Assembly: GCA_002713145.1 (NCBI GenBank)
Contig: PAVS01000001.1
Span: 311,632 to 375,631 of the forward strand
Length of the DNA stretch: 64,000 bases
DNA from: Halobacteriovoraceae bacterium
GTDB taxonomy: Bacteria; Bdellovibrionota; Bacteriovoracia; Bacteriovoracales; Bacteriovoracaceae
Reading direction: 5' to 3'
The notes beneath the pieces are model-generated. The model did no database searches. It saw nothing but the letters and a program-made list of their open reading frames with translations, and was not told where the DNA came from. The position numbers were made by a program, and so were the translations under genes. How positions within the stretch are numbered: position 1 is the first letter of the stretch; each line of letters opens with the position of its first letter. Below are positions 45,165-54,239 of the stretch, one piece after another.

Positions 45165-46199
45165 CTAGAAATTGGATTTTATTTTTCTTAAAGCCCAATT
45201 TTCATACATAGAACCAATAGAGAGACTAAAGAGGATCGTACTCATTAATACTAAAGGTAGATGAACAAAGATCTCAATCGCTGGTGAGAATTGTTGAAAT
45301 ATAGCAGTTAAAATAACTCTAATATACTCATGGAAAAGATAAAAAGATAAACAATTAATTCCAATCTTTTGAAAGAGGGTAAAAAGAGTTGGCTTTATAG
45401 GACAATAGATAAAAAACAGAATAACAATAAGGAGTAGTGAATATAAATAATTTAACAAAAAAAAGTAAGATATCGGAAGTAAGGAGAGCTTTAAGAGGTG
45501 ATGTTTTTCTCCTTCAAGTGATGAAATATAAGCCCCTGCTAGAAAAAGGTGAAAGTGCTGAGCAAAAAATCTATGTTGCAAAGGAACAGTTTCAACGGCA
45601 TCACCGATACTGGAGATCCATGGTTGAACAATATAGGCTTTAAGGCAAATTGAAACTAATAGCAGAACAAAATAGAGGGAAGGCTTTTTAAACTTAAAGA
45701 GAAAAGGGGCCAGAAGATAGAAGACCTCTTCTACATGTAGTGACCAGCCAATTCCAGAAATATTCATCGCTTGACCGGGGAAAAAACCAGAGAGTAATGA
45801 CCAGTTAAAAAAGTAAATCCAAATGGGATAAATCTCTTGGAATAAAAAAAGGTCTAAGCAAAAAATAGTTACGATTAGGAGACTCCAAAGCGGAAAAATT
45901 TTTGCAAATCTCGCGACATAGAATTTTTTTATAGGAGATTTGTATTTTTGTTTATATTGATGAAATCGGCCAAACAAAAGATAAGAGCTAAGTACAAAAA
46001 AACCAAAAACGATGAAGCGGGCCAATTTCATGAGATTATCGATCCATACTAAGTTTTCTTCCTGAGCTGCAGTGGCCAAAAAGTAGTGAGCAAAAAAGAC
46101 AACCAAACAACCTGCCCCTCGATACAGATCAATCCCATGATTTCTGTCTCTAGGTGGTATTTTATGTTGTTGTGTGCTGTGAGTAAGTGGATCTTTCAT
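45165..46199 (-). CDS. Acyltransferase family 3 (OafA-like) membrane protein
   Basis: A 344-residue integral membrane protein with about ten hydrophobic helices. RNHGIDLYRGAGCLVVFFAHYF is the family-3 signature (R-x-x-x-D-x-x-R-G with the catalytic His in AHY). Such proteins O-acetylate LPS, peptidoglycan or other envelope sugars using acetyl-CoA. It stands 33 bases upstream of the GT2 gene on the same strand, so O-antigen or core decoration is likely. Acceptor not known. Confidence 0.85.
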   Translation of the reverse strand: MKDPLTHSTQQHKIPPRDRNHGIDLYRGAGCLVVFFAHYFLATAAQEENLVWIDNLMKLARFIVFGFFVLSSYLLFGRFHQYKQKYKSPIKKFYVARFAKIFPLWSLLIVTIFCLDLFLFQEIYPIWIYFFNWSLLSGFFPGQAMNISGIGWSLHVEEVFYLLAPFLFKFKKPSLYFVLLLVSICLKAYIVQPWISSIGDAVETVPLQHRFFAQHFHLFLAGAYISSLEGEKHHLLKLSLLPISYFFLLNYLYSLLLIVILFFIYCPIKPTLFTLFQKIGINCLSFYLFHEYIRVILTAIFQQFSPAIEIFVHLPLVLMSTILFSLSIGSMYENWALRKIKSNF

Positions 46200-46375
46200 G
46201 TCAAAAGTAAATACTATTACAGCTTATTGCGGTCTGCCTAGGTTTTGGGTGACTATCTAAGTCAAAAACATCCGTTTAGAGCCTATATTTACAGGCTTTT
46301 GGGAGGTCATTTTGTTGTCTTAAGGGAAAAATTACGTAACAATATTAAGGATATAAGTCCGGTCTAAGGAAGAAT

Positions 46376-46463
46376 TGGTGCTCGGGGCGGGACTTGAACC
46401 CGCACAGCTAAATTAGCCGAGGGATTTTAAATCCCTTGTGTCTACCAATTCCACCACCCGAGC
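46376..46463 (-). tRNA. tRNA-Leu (anticodon TAA)
   Basis: An 88-base class II tRNA with encoded CCA. Acceptor GCTCGGG pairs with CCCGAGC; D-arm has GTGGTGGAATTGGTAGACAC; the anticodon arm AGGGA-TTTAAAA-TCCCT reads TAA; a long variable arm (CGGCTAATTTAGCTG) and T-arm GGTTCAAGTCC follow. It is divergent from the following lipoprotein gene. Confidence 0.97.
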
Positions 46464-46512
46464 CTGTGCGAGGTAGTTAGAATGAAGGAATTAAAGAGGA
46501 TAGTCAATAAAA

Positions 46513-48048
46513 ATGAATAGCATTTTAAAGCGAATTTTTTCACACTTTATAATTATCGCCAATCTTTTGTCCTGCTCTGGCGTAGAAAAAATCTCAGATT
46601 CCGTAGAGGAAATCGTCCCGGTCGACTTGAATGGGAAAGACAGTAATATCTTCGGGAATAAAGATTATGCAGATGCTATCGTGTCTCAAATAGTGCCTCA
46701 GTGGTACAATGTCGACGATCGTTTTCAGTTGATTGGCGCCAATGGAAATATCTCTGCTCATATGTTTTATGATGTTTTGCCCGATATTAACTCCGAGTCT
46801 TATAAAGTAAACTTTGTGGTCTCAACCGCACAGGGAAGTAAGCGAATTATAAATATAGATCTACTTTCAGGACAGCACTATACGGAAAAACTATTATGTG
46901 AGCAAAACGATATCATTGGGAAGTATAACGAGCCGATTTTCGAACCACCTTTCACGACAGGAACTATACCTAGACTTTTAGATCAATTAGGTAGACCTCA
47001 AAAAATCTTAGTGTTTGGAGATAGCGATTATTACCGAACTAACTACCGTAATAACTTCTTCGATGTGAGAATTATTGGTGGTTATATAGAAAAAGTTTGC
47101 CAGATAGGAGCCTGCCCTAAGCTTACCGACTACTCAAGTCGCGTGGTTGTTCTTGCCGTTCAAACAGGAAATGAAAGATACGAGAAAGTGAGAAGTATTG
47201 AGGATTTAAGGCTCGTAGAGAACTGGAATGAGATACGAGCCTTTGTAGAAAATGGATTTGGAAAAAATAATGTAGCAGGGACTTTTTATCCAGCTTATCG
47301 AGTTGGACCAGAGCTTTCTGCGCTACAGACACTGACTAGTATTAAACAAAATTCTATCTATTTGACTAATAAGAAACTCAATCAGATGCGCAATTCTTGC
47401 TACAAGCTTTACGATTATGTTTGGCAGGTTGTTGCTAGACCCTCAAAAATAGAAAAGCAATTGGCCTCTCTTAAAGATCCAAAAGAACGAACTAAGTTGT
47501 ACCGAGCTACGAAAAAGCTATCAAATCGCTTTTTTTACCAGAGATTCATTTCGGCTTTTCGAAAGTTCGGCGATGAATATAATACCTGTGCTAAATTTAT
47601 TTACCCATCAAATATTTTAGATAACCCTCGAAGGCATTGGTTCTTGGCTTATTACAGCGCTGTCCATCTTCTTAATGACCTAGGCTATACATTTGATTGT
47701 CGTAGAAGTTTATGGGTCAAAAATCCAATAATGACTGATGGCAAAAAAAGTACAAAGAGAGCTCAAGAGTTTCAAGGATGTAATGCGAGACAAATTGATA
47801 TGGCCTTCGAGTTTGCAGTTAACTATTTAGATAACTTGAGGATTAAGAATTATCCCACTTATAGATATATTGATTATGATCGACACTCATTTGGAACTCA
47901 CGAAAAACTTTATTCATGGGTTTTTCAAGAAAATAAAAAGCTGAAGTGTTTTGGAAAAAATGAAGATCTCGTTGAAAAAATTTCAACTTTTCCAAATGAT
48001 GTAAAGTGGGTGAGGCGTTCGAGTCTCTTGAGGTCTTTTAAAAAGTAA
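46513..48048 (+). CDS. Lipoprotein heading the Nuo-like cassette
   Basis: A 511-residue protein with lipobox LLSCSG. No known domain. It contains a short FGDSDYYRTNYRNNFFDVRIIGG stretch (nucleotide-binding-like strand-turn pattern), an RIGPELS-type GPELSALQTL segment, and six or more Cys in the C-terminal half (CYKLY, CAKF, CRRS, CNAR, CFGK). It is followed after 2 bases by the NuoB-like gene, so it very probably belongs to the cassette, perhaps as its envelope-facing anchor or electron-accepting partner. That role is inferred from position only. Confidence 0.7.
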   Translation: MNSILKRIFSHFIIIANLLSCSGVEKISDSVEEIVPVDLNGKDSNIFGNKDYADAIVSQIVPQWYNVDDRFQLIGANGNISAHMFYDVLPDINSESYKVNFVVSTAQGSKRIINIDLLSGQHYTEKLLCEQNDIIGKYNEPIFEPPFTTGTIPRLLDQLGRPQKILVFGDSDYYRTNYRNNFFDVRIIGGYIEKVCQIGACPKLTDYSSRVVVLAVQTGNERYEKVRSIEDLRLVENWNEIRAFVENGFGKNNVAGTFYPAYRVGPELSALQTLTSIKQNSIYLTNKKLNQMRNSCYKLYDYVWQVVARPSKIEKQLASLKDPKERTKLYRATKKLSNRFFYQRFISAFRKFGDEYNTCAKFIYPSNILDNPRRHWFLAYYSAVHLLNDLGYTFDCRRSLWVKNPIMTDGKKSTKRAQEFQGCNARQIDMAFEFAVNYLDNLRIKNYPTYRYIDYDRHSFGTHEKLYSWVFQENKKLKCFGKNEDLVEKISTFPNDVKWVRRSSLLRSFKK

Positions 48049-48050
48049 TT

Positions 48051-48488
48051 ATGGGAAGAATACTCGATCAACTAAATATATCCACTCAGTCTAAGTTGAA
48101 TAATCTTAATGTACCGATCAGTTTGTGGGGAAACGGCGTTTTGGATACACTGTCTTTTCATCACGAATATGATCAGTACATCAGTTCCTTTGAAGGACTA
48201 CGTGCGGGCCCGGAGCAACCACCAGAGGTTTTCATTGTTGTCGGACCTATCAATAAGGTTCAATTGGACGATTTAAAAAGTGAACTTAAGCAGTATGAAG
48301 ATCAAAAACCTTTTGTCATTTATATTGAAGGACTTTTATCTCGTAAGATATTGAAATATTCTACTGAAGTCGTAAGCGATCTAAGAAATCATATCCGAAT
48401 TGACTACGAATATCATAAACATCCAGTTCAATTAGACGAGTTAGTTTCGGAAATTTTAAACCTCATTAAGGGTAAAGATGAAAAGTGA
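48051..48488 (+). CDS. Cys-less NuoB-like protein
   Basis: A 145-residue protein resembling NuoB, the complex-I subunit that holds cluster N2, in its strand order: VPISLWGNGVLDTLSF in place of the normal G-x-C-C-A-V-E part, then SFEGLRAGPEQPPEVFIVVGPINKVQ (normal: f-R-A-S-P-R-Q-A-D-x-m-I-V-a-G-t), then PFVIYIEGLLSR and VQLDELVSEILNLI. Not one Cys is present, so cluster N2 cannot form. It lies between the lipoprotein gene and the NuoCD-like gene, overlapping the latter by 11 bases. The match is by position and pattern; it needs structural confirmation. Confidence 0.55.
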   Translation: MGRILDQLNISTQSKLNNLNVPISLWGNGVLDTLSFHHEYDQYISSFEGLRAGPEQPPEVFIVVGPINKVQLDDLKSELKQYEDQKPFVIYIEGLLSRKILKYSTEVVSDLRNHIRIDYEYHKHPVQLDELVSEILNLIKGKDEK

Positions 48489-49992
48489 TCATATTCAGGG
48501 TCTCATCAAAATAGACGAGCACTCGAGTTTTATTAATTATAAATGCGAAAAAGATGACTTTTCTAAGGTCATTTTTTATCTCAGTAGCGAATACAGTTAT
48601 ATTTGGCTTTTAGGAGTTCATTATTACGAGTTAGAAAACTTGCAGTACAAACTTAAGTATTTCTTTTTTGACTTCGAAGAGAAAGAAAGATTTAGTGTCT
48701 CTTTTGAAATTCAAAGAGGAGAATCATTCTTTTCTATTGTAAATCAATGGAAGAATGCACAGTTTTATGAAGATAGAATTATTAATAAAACTGACTTAAA
48801 GAGGCAAAGTGATTATCGGTTTTCGTCGGTTCAAAAGGATGAAACACTCTATTTGCCAGAGATAAAACTTTCTTTGGAATCAAACTTAAGACAGAACAAT
48901 AATAAAATAGGATTACGACTCGAAAACGACACAATTGCAAAAGCCTATTTACCTCAAGGAAGATTCGATATTGGAATAGAAAATCTTTTAGGGCAGTTAG
49001 AGCTCCCATTAAAGTACCACGCTTTGGAGAGTTACTTTCCACGTAAGAGTCTGTTTTGGTCTCATCTTTTGACTTTCGCTCGAGAAGAGGCAGAGTCCCT
49101 TGAAGTTCCAGACAGGGCTAAGGCCATTAGAATGGTATTATTAGAGATGGGGAGAATTTTAAACCATCTTTTTGACCTTCACTACTTAGGACAGGATTTT
49201 GAGAATCACACTTTATATGTTTTCTCCCAATTGTGGATTAAGAAAATCCAATCTCTTTTGATCTCGTACTCCGGAAATGAATTTGGCATGAATATCATAA
49301 GAAGAGGGGGAGTTTGTCTTGATATCAATCAATCTTGGAGTTCTCGTACAATTGATGAACTAAGTGCTCTTGAGAAAAATCTCACAAGTTTAATACGTGA
49401 TTTTCTTTTAAATATTCGATTCAATGAATCAGCACTTCAAGTAAAGTTGGTTCATAAAGACCAGGTCATGAATTGGAGTTTAACTGGTCCCATAGCAAGA
49501 GCTTCCGGCGTTAATTTAGATCTAAGAAAGAGAGATCCTTTTTATTTTTATTCTGACGTAGAATTTGAAATTCCCATGGGAGTCGATGGAACTTTGTTTG
49601 ATTTGATATCAGTTAAAATAGAAGAGATAGTACAGTCTGTGGGAATCATCATACAGGTGTTGGACAATCTTCCAACGGGAAATTTTTATTCAAATGAAGA
49701 TCCGTTTCAATTTTTTCATCAAGCTGAGGAGAAAGCCGAAGAATCTTATCGTAACAGCGTTAAAAATTATCTAGGCAAACTAAACTACAGTAATGTTTGT
49801 TTTATAGAGGGGCCTGGTGGAGTATTAGGAATCGATATTAATGAAGGGGAGGGGAATTCCCAATTGAGACTCCTAGGGAGTCAGTTTAGTGATGCATTAT
49901 TCTTAGAAAAGTCATTAATTGGGAAAAACGTAGATCAAGTTTTCCCTTTGTGGACAGCTTTAAACTTAGATCTAAAAGAAATTGAGCGCTAA
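48478..49992 (+). CDS. NuoCD-like fused subunit
   Basis: A 504-residue protein with a NuoC-like N-terminus (about 1-130, VHYYELENLQYKLKYFFFD) and a NuoD-like remainder. LTGPIARASGVNLDLRKRDP followed by YSDVEFEIPMGVDGT matches the NuoD consensus 'vTGPnlRASGv.wDlRk..Py..Y...dFeiPvG'; further, VEEIRQS-like KIEEIVQSVGIIIQVLDNLPTG and GILGIDINEGEG follow. The HPSTHG loop with the quinone-site His and the RLDYxS Tyr are absent (FPRKSLFWSHLL stands there). It is fused as in NuoCD of many bacteria but is divergent. The gene runs into nuoI-like DNA after 2 bases. Confidence 0.75.
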   Translation: MKSDHIQGLIKIDEHSSFINYKCEKDDFSKVIFYLSSEYSYIWLLGVHYYELENLQYKLKYFFFDFEEKERFSVSFEIQRGESFFSIVNQWKNAQFYEDRIINKTDLKRQSDYRFSSVQKDETLYLPEIKLSLESNLRQNNNKIGLRLENDTIAKAYLPQGRFDIGIENLLGQLELPLKYHALESYFPRKSLFWSHLLTFAREEAESLEVPDRAKAIRMVLLEMGRILNHLFDLHYLGQDFENHTLYVFSQLWIKKIQSLLISYSGNEFGMNIIRRGGVCLDINQSWSSRTIDELSALEKNLTSLIRDFLLNIRFNESALQVKLVHKDQVMNWSLTGPIARASGVNLDLRKRDPFYFYSDVEFEIPMGVDGTLFDLISVKIEEIVQSVGIIIQVLDNLPTGNFYSNEDPFQFFHQAEEKAEESYRNSVKNYLGKLNYSNVCFIEGPGGVLGIDINEGEGNSQLRLLGSQFSDALFLEKSLIGKNVDQVFPLWTALNLDLKEIER

Positions 49993-49994
49993 TT

Positions 49995-50456
49995 ATGATA
50001 GTAAATTTGAAGAAAAGAAGCTCATTTAATTTTTTGGTCATATTAAAGCAATTATTAAACGTCGTTATATTCAAATGGCAAATGTATAGAGACGGTATTA
50101 AGATCTCTCACGATCGCAAGAATCTTAAACAGTATTTTCTCTTTAAATATCCAGGGTTCAAGTTTGATCACGTAGGGAATTCATTGTGCATCAGTTGTGG
50201 ACTTTGCATCGAGGTTTGTCCCGTTGATGCGATAGAAATTAAGAAGCCAAATTTGGTAAATTTTCCAAGCTCCCTCAAAACAGGAGAGGCTCCTAAAAAC
50301 TTTTTTCTCGATACATCATTTTGTACCAAATGCAATTTGTGTGCTATTGCATGTCCAGTTGAGGCATTAGAGTTAAATCAAGAATATGGTCAGCTCAAAA
50401 AAGTTGATTTGGTACGGATGGCGGAGACGAAAAAAGCTGGTCACGGGACAAATTAA
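49995..50456 (+). CDS. NuoI-like 2[4Fe-4S] protein
   Basis: A 153-residue ferredoxin-like protein with two complete cluster motifs: CISCGLCIEVCP and CTKCNLCAIACP (each CxxCxxCxxxCP), and an N-terminal helix, as in NuoI of complex I. All eight Cys are kept, so it can carry electrons, unlike its NuoB-like partner. It closes the cassette. Its last 62 bases overlap the convergent aat gene. Confidence 0.85.
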   Translation: MIVNLKKRSSFNFLVILKQLLNVVIFKWQMYRDGIKISHDRKNLKQYFLFKYPGFKFDHVGNSLCISCGLCIEVCPVDAIEIKKPNLVNFPSSLKTGEAPKNFFLDTSFCTKCNLCAIACPVEALELNQEYGQLKKVDLVRMAETKKAGHGTN

Positions 50457-51087
50457 TGTTTTTAAGTTTTTGAAGTTGAGACAAAAACTCCTCTCTTGGA
50501 ATTTCGCTTCCTCCAAACCTCTCCACGATTCCAGTGACCATTTGAGTGTCCAAAAAGGGAATATTGTTCTGATGAAGAATGGATATGATAGCATAGAGGC
50601 ATAATTTTGAGGTGTTGTCTCTATGGTGAAACATTGATTCTCCTGAAATAATACCTCCAAAGCAAACCCCGTAGAGGCCTCCGACTAAGTCGTCCTTATC
50701 ATAAACACCGACGCAATAGGCATGCCCTTGGTGAAATAGATTTGTATAGCCCTCTACAATTTCTTGAGTTATCCATGTTCCTGATTCGTGTTTACGTGAA
50801 GTTAGTGCACACTGTTCAATGACAGAGGGAAAATCATGATTGTACTTTATTTGAAAAGGATGATTTTTTAGAAATCTACGAAAGGATCTAGAAAGAGTAA
50901 AGTTTCTGATTTCAAGAATTCCCCTTGGGTCAGGTGAAAACCAAGTTAAGGGAGAATCTTTGGAAATCGGCCACGGAAAAATTCCACTTGCATAAGCTTG
51001 GCTTAATGTCTCAAGAGAGAGGTCACCACCAATTGCCAGTAAACCTTCTGGGGAAGCTTCATGTACTGGGGGAAATCTTACGGGCAT
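50395..51087 (-). CDS. aat: Leucyl/phenylalanyl-tRNA-protein transferase
   Basis: A 230-residue Aat of usual length, which adds Leu or Phe to proteins with N-terminal Arg/Lys and so marks them for ClpS-ClpAP. It has EGLLAIGGDLSLETLSQAYASGIFPW, TWFSPDPRGIL, ESGTWITQEIVEGY and GIISGESMFHHRDNTSK. ClpP is in this window, ClpA/ClpS are not. Its start overlaps the upstream dehydrogenase gene by 29 bases, and its 3' end is antisense to the end of the NuoI-like gene. Confidence 0.95.
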   Translation of the reverse strand: MPVRFPPVHEASPEGLLAIGGDLSLETLSQAYASGIFPWPISKDSPLTWFSPDPRGILEIRNFTLSRSFRRFLKNHPFQIKYNHDFPSVIEQCALTSRKHESGTWITQEIVEGYTNLFHQGHAYCVGVYDKDDLVGGLYGVCFGGIISGESMFHHRDNTSKLCLYAIISILHQNNIPFLDTQMVTGIVERFGGSEIPREEFLSQLQKLKNINLSRDQLFSSPPSVPNQLF

Positions 51088-52060
51088 CTAGGTCATTTCC
51101 ATCTAAAATACACTCAGCGTAATCTAGTTTAAATTCACTAAGAGAGTTCTGCTGAAATCGTTGGATAAAGTCTTTGATGATTAAAAACTCAAAAGAAATA
51201 ATATCGTTATTTAGTCTTTGATACATACCTGCGATATGAGATGTCTTGTTTAAGTTTGAAACCTGACTTCCATAGCCCGGAGCAAAGGGTTCTTGTTCAA
51301 ATACATCAAGATAAGCAAAAGACTTAGGATTTTTTTGGAGAAAATGAATCAGTTCTTCCTCTTCAAAAAGCTCTCCTCTTGCTGGATTCAAGATTAAACA
51401 TTCTGAGCTAAGCTCATTAATATTAGATTTATTCAATATTTTGCGGCTTGTTTGATTTAGGCTTGCGGCACAAATGAGAATGGAGATATTTTTTAACAGA
51501 GCTGGGCTCCATTCATTGTGAATAGAGTAGGGGATATGTTGAGCCTCAACGAAAGGATCGAATACAGATAGTTTCGGGCAAAGGGGAGCAAGGGAGCTTG
51601 CCAATATTTTTCCAATATTTCCATGGCCTAATATGAGTATATTTTGATCACGAATTAACTTTCTTGGATAAGCTCTCTCTGTTTGCCAGTGGTGATGATT
51701 AGGAATGGGTGCGAAGTGCTTGAACATACATCCCATCGTGTACTCAACAACGGCATTTGCCCTAATGGGGTTTCCTATGATTATGGGGAACTCTGCAGAT
51801 CGTCTAAACTCATCGGAGAGGTTATCGTATCCTGAATTTGGATGAATCATGAGAACTGTTTCTTTGAGAATTCGTTCCGGAATGAGATGAGGATCAGTAT
51901 GAGTGTTGGTTATGAGTATGATCTTGCTGCCTGGTTCATATTGCTGCAGCGTTTGGATATAACTAACGTCGTTTATTTCTTCTAGGACTTTCTTCTCATT
52001 GGCGAGATATTTCGAGTCCTGGTAACTTGACGCATGTGTTCGATAGACTTGAAAATTCAT
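51059..52060 (-). CDS. D-isomer-specific 2-hydroxyacid dehydrogenase
   Basis: A 333-residue NAD-dependent dehydrogenase. The nucleotide site is ILILGHGNIGKILASSL near residue 145, with NPARGELFEEEEL (catalytic Arg), YLDVFEQEPF (Glu) and the His in TSHIAGMY. Related enzymes reduce 2-keto acids or oxidise glycerate and phosphoglycerate. The N-terminal ~115 residues are poorly conserved. Its TTG/ATG start region overlaps no other gene upstream. It is co-oriented with aat. The substrate is unknown. Confidence 0.85.
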   Translation of the reverse strand: MNFQVYRTHASSYQDSKYLANEKKVLEEINDVSYIQTLQQYEPGSKIILITNTHTDPHLIPERILKETVLMIHPNSGYDNLSDEFRRSAEFPIIIGNPIRANAVVEYTMGCMFKHFAPIPNHHHWQTERAYPRKLIRDQNILILGHGNIGKILASSLAPLCPKLSVFDPFVEAQHIPYSIHNEWSPALLKNISILICAASLNQTSRKILNKSNINELSSECLILNPARGELFEEEELIHFLQKNPKSFAYLDVFEQEPFAPGYGSQVSNLNKTSHIAGMYQRLNNDIISFEFLIIKDFIQRFQQNSLSEFKLDYAECILDGNDLDARKISPST

Positions 52061-52146
52061 GCTAGAATATTAGACCATTCTGGACCTAGATACTAGCGAA
52101 AAGGCCTGAAAGAGTGTAATATCCAGCCGAACTTAGGGACGTAAGT

Positions 52147-52929
52147 ATGATAAATATTAAATCAAATCGAGAAATTGAGATTATGAAAGAATCCTGCCAG
52201 CTCGCGGCAAGGACCTTAAACTTTATTGAGGATAAAATTCAAGCCGGTATGACTACCGAGGATGTTAACGAGATATGTCATAAATTTATCACAGAAAACG
52301 GAGCTTATCCCTCTCCTCTCAATTATAATGGTTTTCCAAAGTCAGTTTGTACCTCTTTGAACGATGTGATCTGTCACGGTATCCCCAGTAAAAAAGATAA
52401 AATTAAAGAAGGTGATATCCTTAATGTTGACGTAACCACCTACTATAAGAACTTTCACGGTGACACGAATAGAACATATTTTGTGGGTCATGTTGATCCT
52501 GAAATAAAAAGACTAGTTAAGGTGACCTATGAATGCATGATGGCGGGAATTGAATTATGCAAACCCGGTGCAAGGATTGGCGATATCGGAGCTGTGATTG
52601 AGGAAATGGCGCATGATAATGGCTTTAGTGTTGTTCATGAATACTGCGGTCACGGTATAGGAAGAGAATTTCATGAGGACCCACAAATTCTTCATTACGG
52701 CACTCGAGGTACTGGTGTTGAGATGAAACCAGGTATGACTTTTACCATTGAGCCTATGATTAACCTGGGAAAACGTCACTGCAAACTTCTTAAAGACGGC
52801 TGGACTGTCGTAACTAAAGATAAAAAACCTTCGGCGCAATTTGAGCACACTATCTTGATTACCGAATCCGGCTTTGAAATTTTAACTTTAGATCCAGCTA
52901 AGCCTTATCAGCCAAATTTTGATGAATGA
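52147..52929 (+). CDS. map: Methionine aminopeptidase, type I
   Basis: A 260-residue MAP of type Ia, which removes N-terminal Met from new proteins. The metal ligands are in LNVDVTTYYKNFHGDTNRTY (two Asp), VVHEYCGHGIGREFHEDP (His), FTIEPM (Glu) and QFEHTILIT (Glu). An AGGGA ribosome site lies 7 bases upstream. It is followed by a coupled Fe-S gene (4-base overlap). Confidence 0.95.
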   Translation: MINIKSNREIEIMKESCQLAARTLNFIEDKIQAGMTTEDVNEICHKFITENGAYPSPLNYNGFPKSVCTSLNDVICHGIPSKKDKIKEGDILNVDVTTYYKNFHGDTNRTYFVGHVDPEIKRLVKVTYECMMAGIELCKPGARIGDIGAVIEEMAHDNGFSVVHEYCGHGIGREFHEDPQILHYGTRGTGVEMKPGMTFTIEPMINLGKRHCKLLKDGWTVVTKDKKPSAQFEHTILITESGFEILTLDPAKPYQPNFDE

Positions 52930-53621
52930 AATATCAAGTTGAAGGTTTTGAGTATGAAATCACTTTGGATGCTCAAAACAAAATTTTTAAATTTCAAACC
53001 TCAGATTCTTGCTCTCAAGTTTTTTGTGACGAGCTCTTAAATAAAGAGATAGATGAGGCGCTAGTTTATCTTAGTTCTCGTATAGAAGGTGCGAGTTATT
53101 TAGCAGGTTGGCGCACTCTCTTGGCCTTAAAGTCTGCACGTGGTGACAAAGTATTATTTTTTAAGAACCCAAAAAGAGATCAGTTGATTTGTCGCTGCCT
53201 AGGTTACTCCCTCACTGATCTGAAAAGTGAAACGTCCAGAGCGGATCTAAAAAGCTTTATGCGGGAAACTTCGGTAGGGATGGTGTGCACGACATGTCGT
53301 CAAACTTTACAGGCGGTTTATCATAGGTTTGAGTCGGAAAATGATATTATAGAGGGGAAAAGTCTTCAGGAGTGGAGAGAGATTACGTGGGCACTAATGC
53401 CTGAGTTTCAATTCTATTCCGGTCAAGATATTGCAAATTCCATTATAGGAATAAACTTAATCGACTTTCCAAGAGTTAAATTAGTCGTATTAGAGCATGA
53501 TGAAATTTTAAACTCTGAATCAAAAAAACCACTAGAAAATAGAATTAGCAATTTTCTGAGTCAAAAACTTGATTTAAGAATTAACGCTGAGTTAGCAGCC
53601 TGGGGCGACTCTTCGCGATAG
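52926..53621 (+). CDS. BFD-like [2Fe-2S] protein
   Basis: A 231-residue protein. Residues about 88-140 are a BFD-like [2Fe-2S] domain: ICRCLGYSLTDL (CxC) and VGMVCTTCRQTLQ (CxxC). The C-terminal 90 residues have no recognised domain but end RINAELAAWGDSSR, resembling the C-terminus of NifU-like proteins only loosely. It is coupled to map by an ATGA overlap. Bacterioferritin-associated ferredoxins mobilise iron; a role near map, which uses iron in vivo, is speculation. The end overlaps the convergent gene by 30 bases. Confidence 0.65.
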   Translation: MKYQVEGFEYEITLDAQNKIFKFQTSDSCSQVFCDELLNKEIDEALVYLSSRIEGASYLAGWRTLLALKSARGDKVLFFKNPKRDQLICRCLGYSLTDLKSETSRADLKSFMRETSVGMVCTTCRQTLQAVYHRFESENDIIEGKSLQEWREITWALMPEFQFYSGQDIANSIIGINLIDFPRVKLVVLEHDEILNSESKKPLENRISNFLSQKLDLRINAELAAWGDSSR

Positions 53622-54146
53622 AATCTTGTCAAAAATAAGGTCGATGCCTTTGAGCTCTTTTAATAGTTTTCGTTTAGAGATGTCAGTTTCAAGATAACGA
53701 GTTTTTCGAAAAAAATCTCTCAGCTCTGGTATAGATTGTTCCAGGCAATCAGCTTTGGAAAAGCTTGACTGGTAGCGACTTAAAAATTGTAAAAACATGG
53801 AAAGAGAGTTTTTAGCAAGGCTTTCGGGGCTACGTATATCTCCTCCAGGCTTTTTTTCGCCAGTTTGTTTAAAGATCTTCTGTCCATCGATGATGAGAAG
53901 TCTTAATAGGTGAAAACTTGAATATTTTTCTTCACATATCTCTTTTAGTTTTTCAGCTTGAATTTTTGTATCGTCGGGAAACATGACGACAAATGAAATC
54001 ATACTCTGGTTAAGCTCGAAAAAAGCTCCTCCAATTTTTTGCTTATGAATATATTTTTCCTCTTGTCCAAGACACTTGAGAAGTTCACTCTGGCTGGCAT
54101 AAGAAGTGCTAGAAAAAAGTATGAATACCAAACAAAAAAGTTTCAT
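53592..54146 (-). CDS. Secreted hypothetical protein
   Basis: A 184-residue protein with signal peptide MKLFCLVFILFSSTSYASQ. The mature part is helical and basic, with three Cys (LKCLGQ, EICEEKY, ADCLEQS). No domain recognised. It is convergent with the BFD-like gene, overlapping by 30 bases, and divergent from tatC across about 90 bases. Confidence 0.65.
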   Translation of the reverse strand: MKLFCLVFILFSSTSYASQSELLKCLGQEEKYIHKQKIGGAFFELNQSMISFVVMFPDDTKIQAEKLKEICEEKYSSFHLLRLLIIDGQKIFKQTGEKKPGGDIRSPESLAKNSLSMFLQFLSRYQSSFSKADCLEQSIPELRDFFRKTRYLETDISKRKLLKELKGIDLIFDKILSRRVAPGC

Positions 54147-54239
54147 ATATTTATTATATCGACCGATTATTGTAATGTCCTGAATTTATTTGTGAATTCT
54201 CAGTTAGGTGGGTAAAGTTTAACCTGAAAAGGAGAAGTG

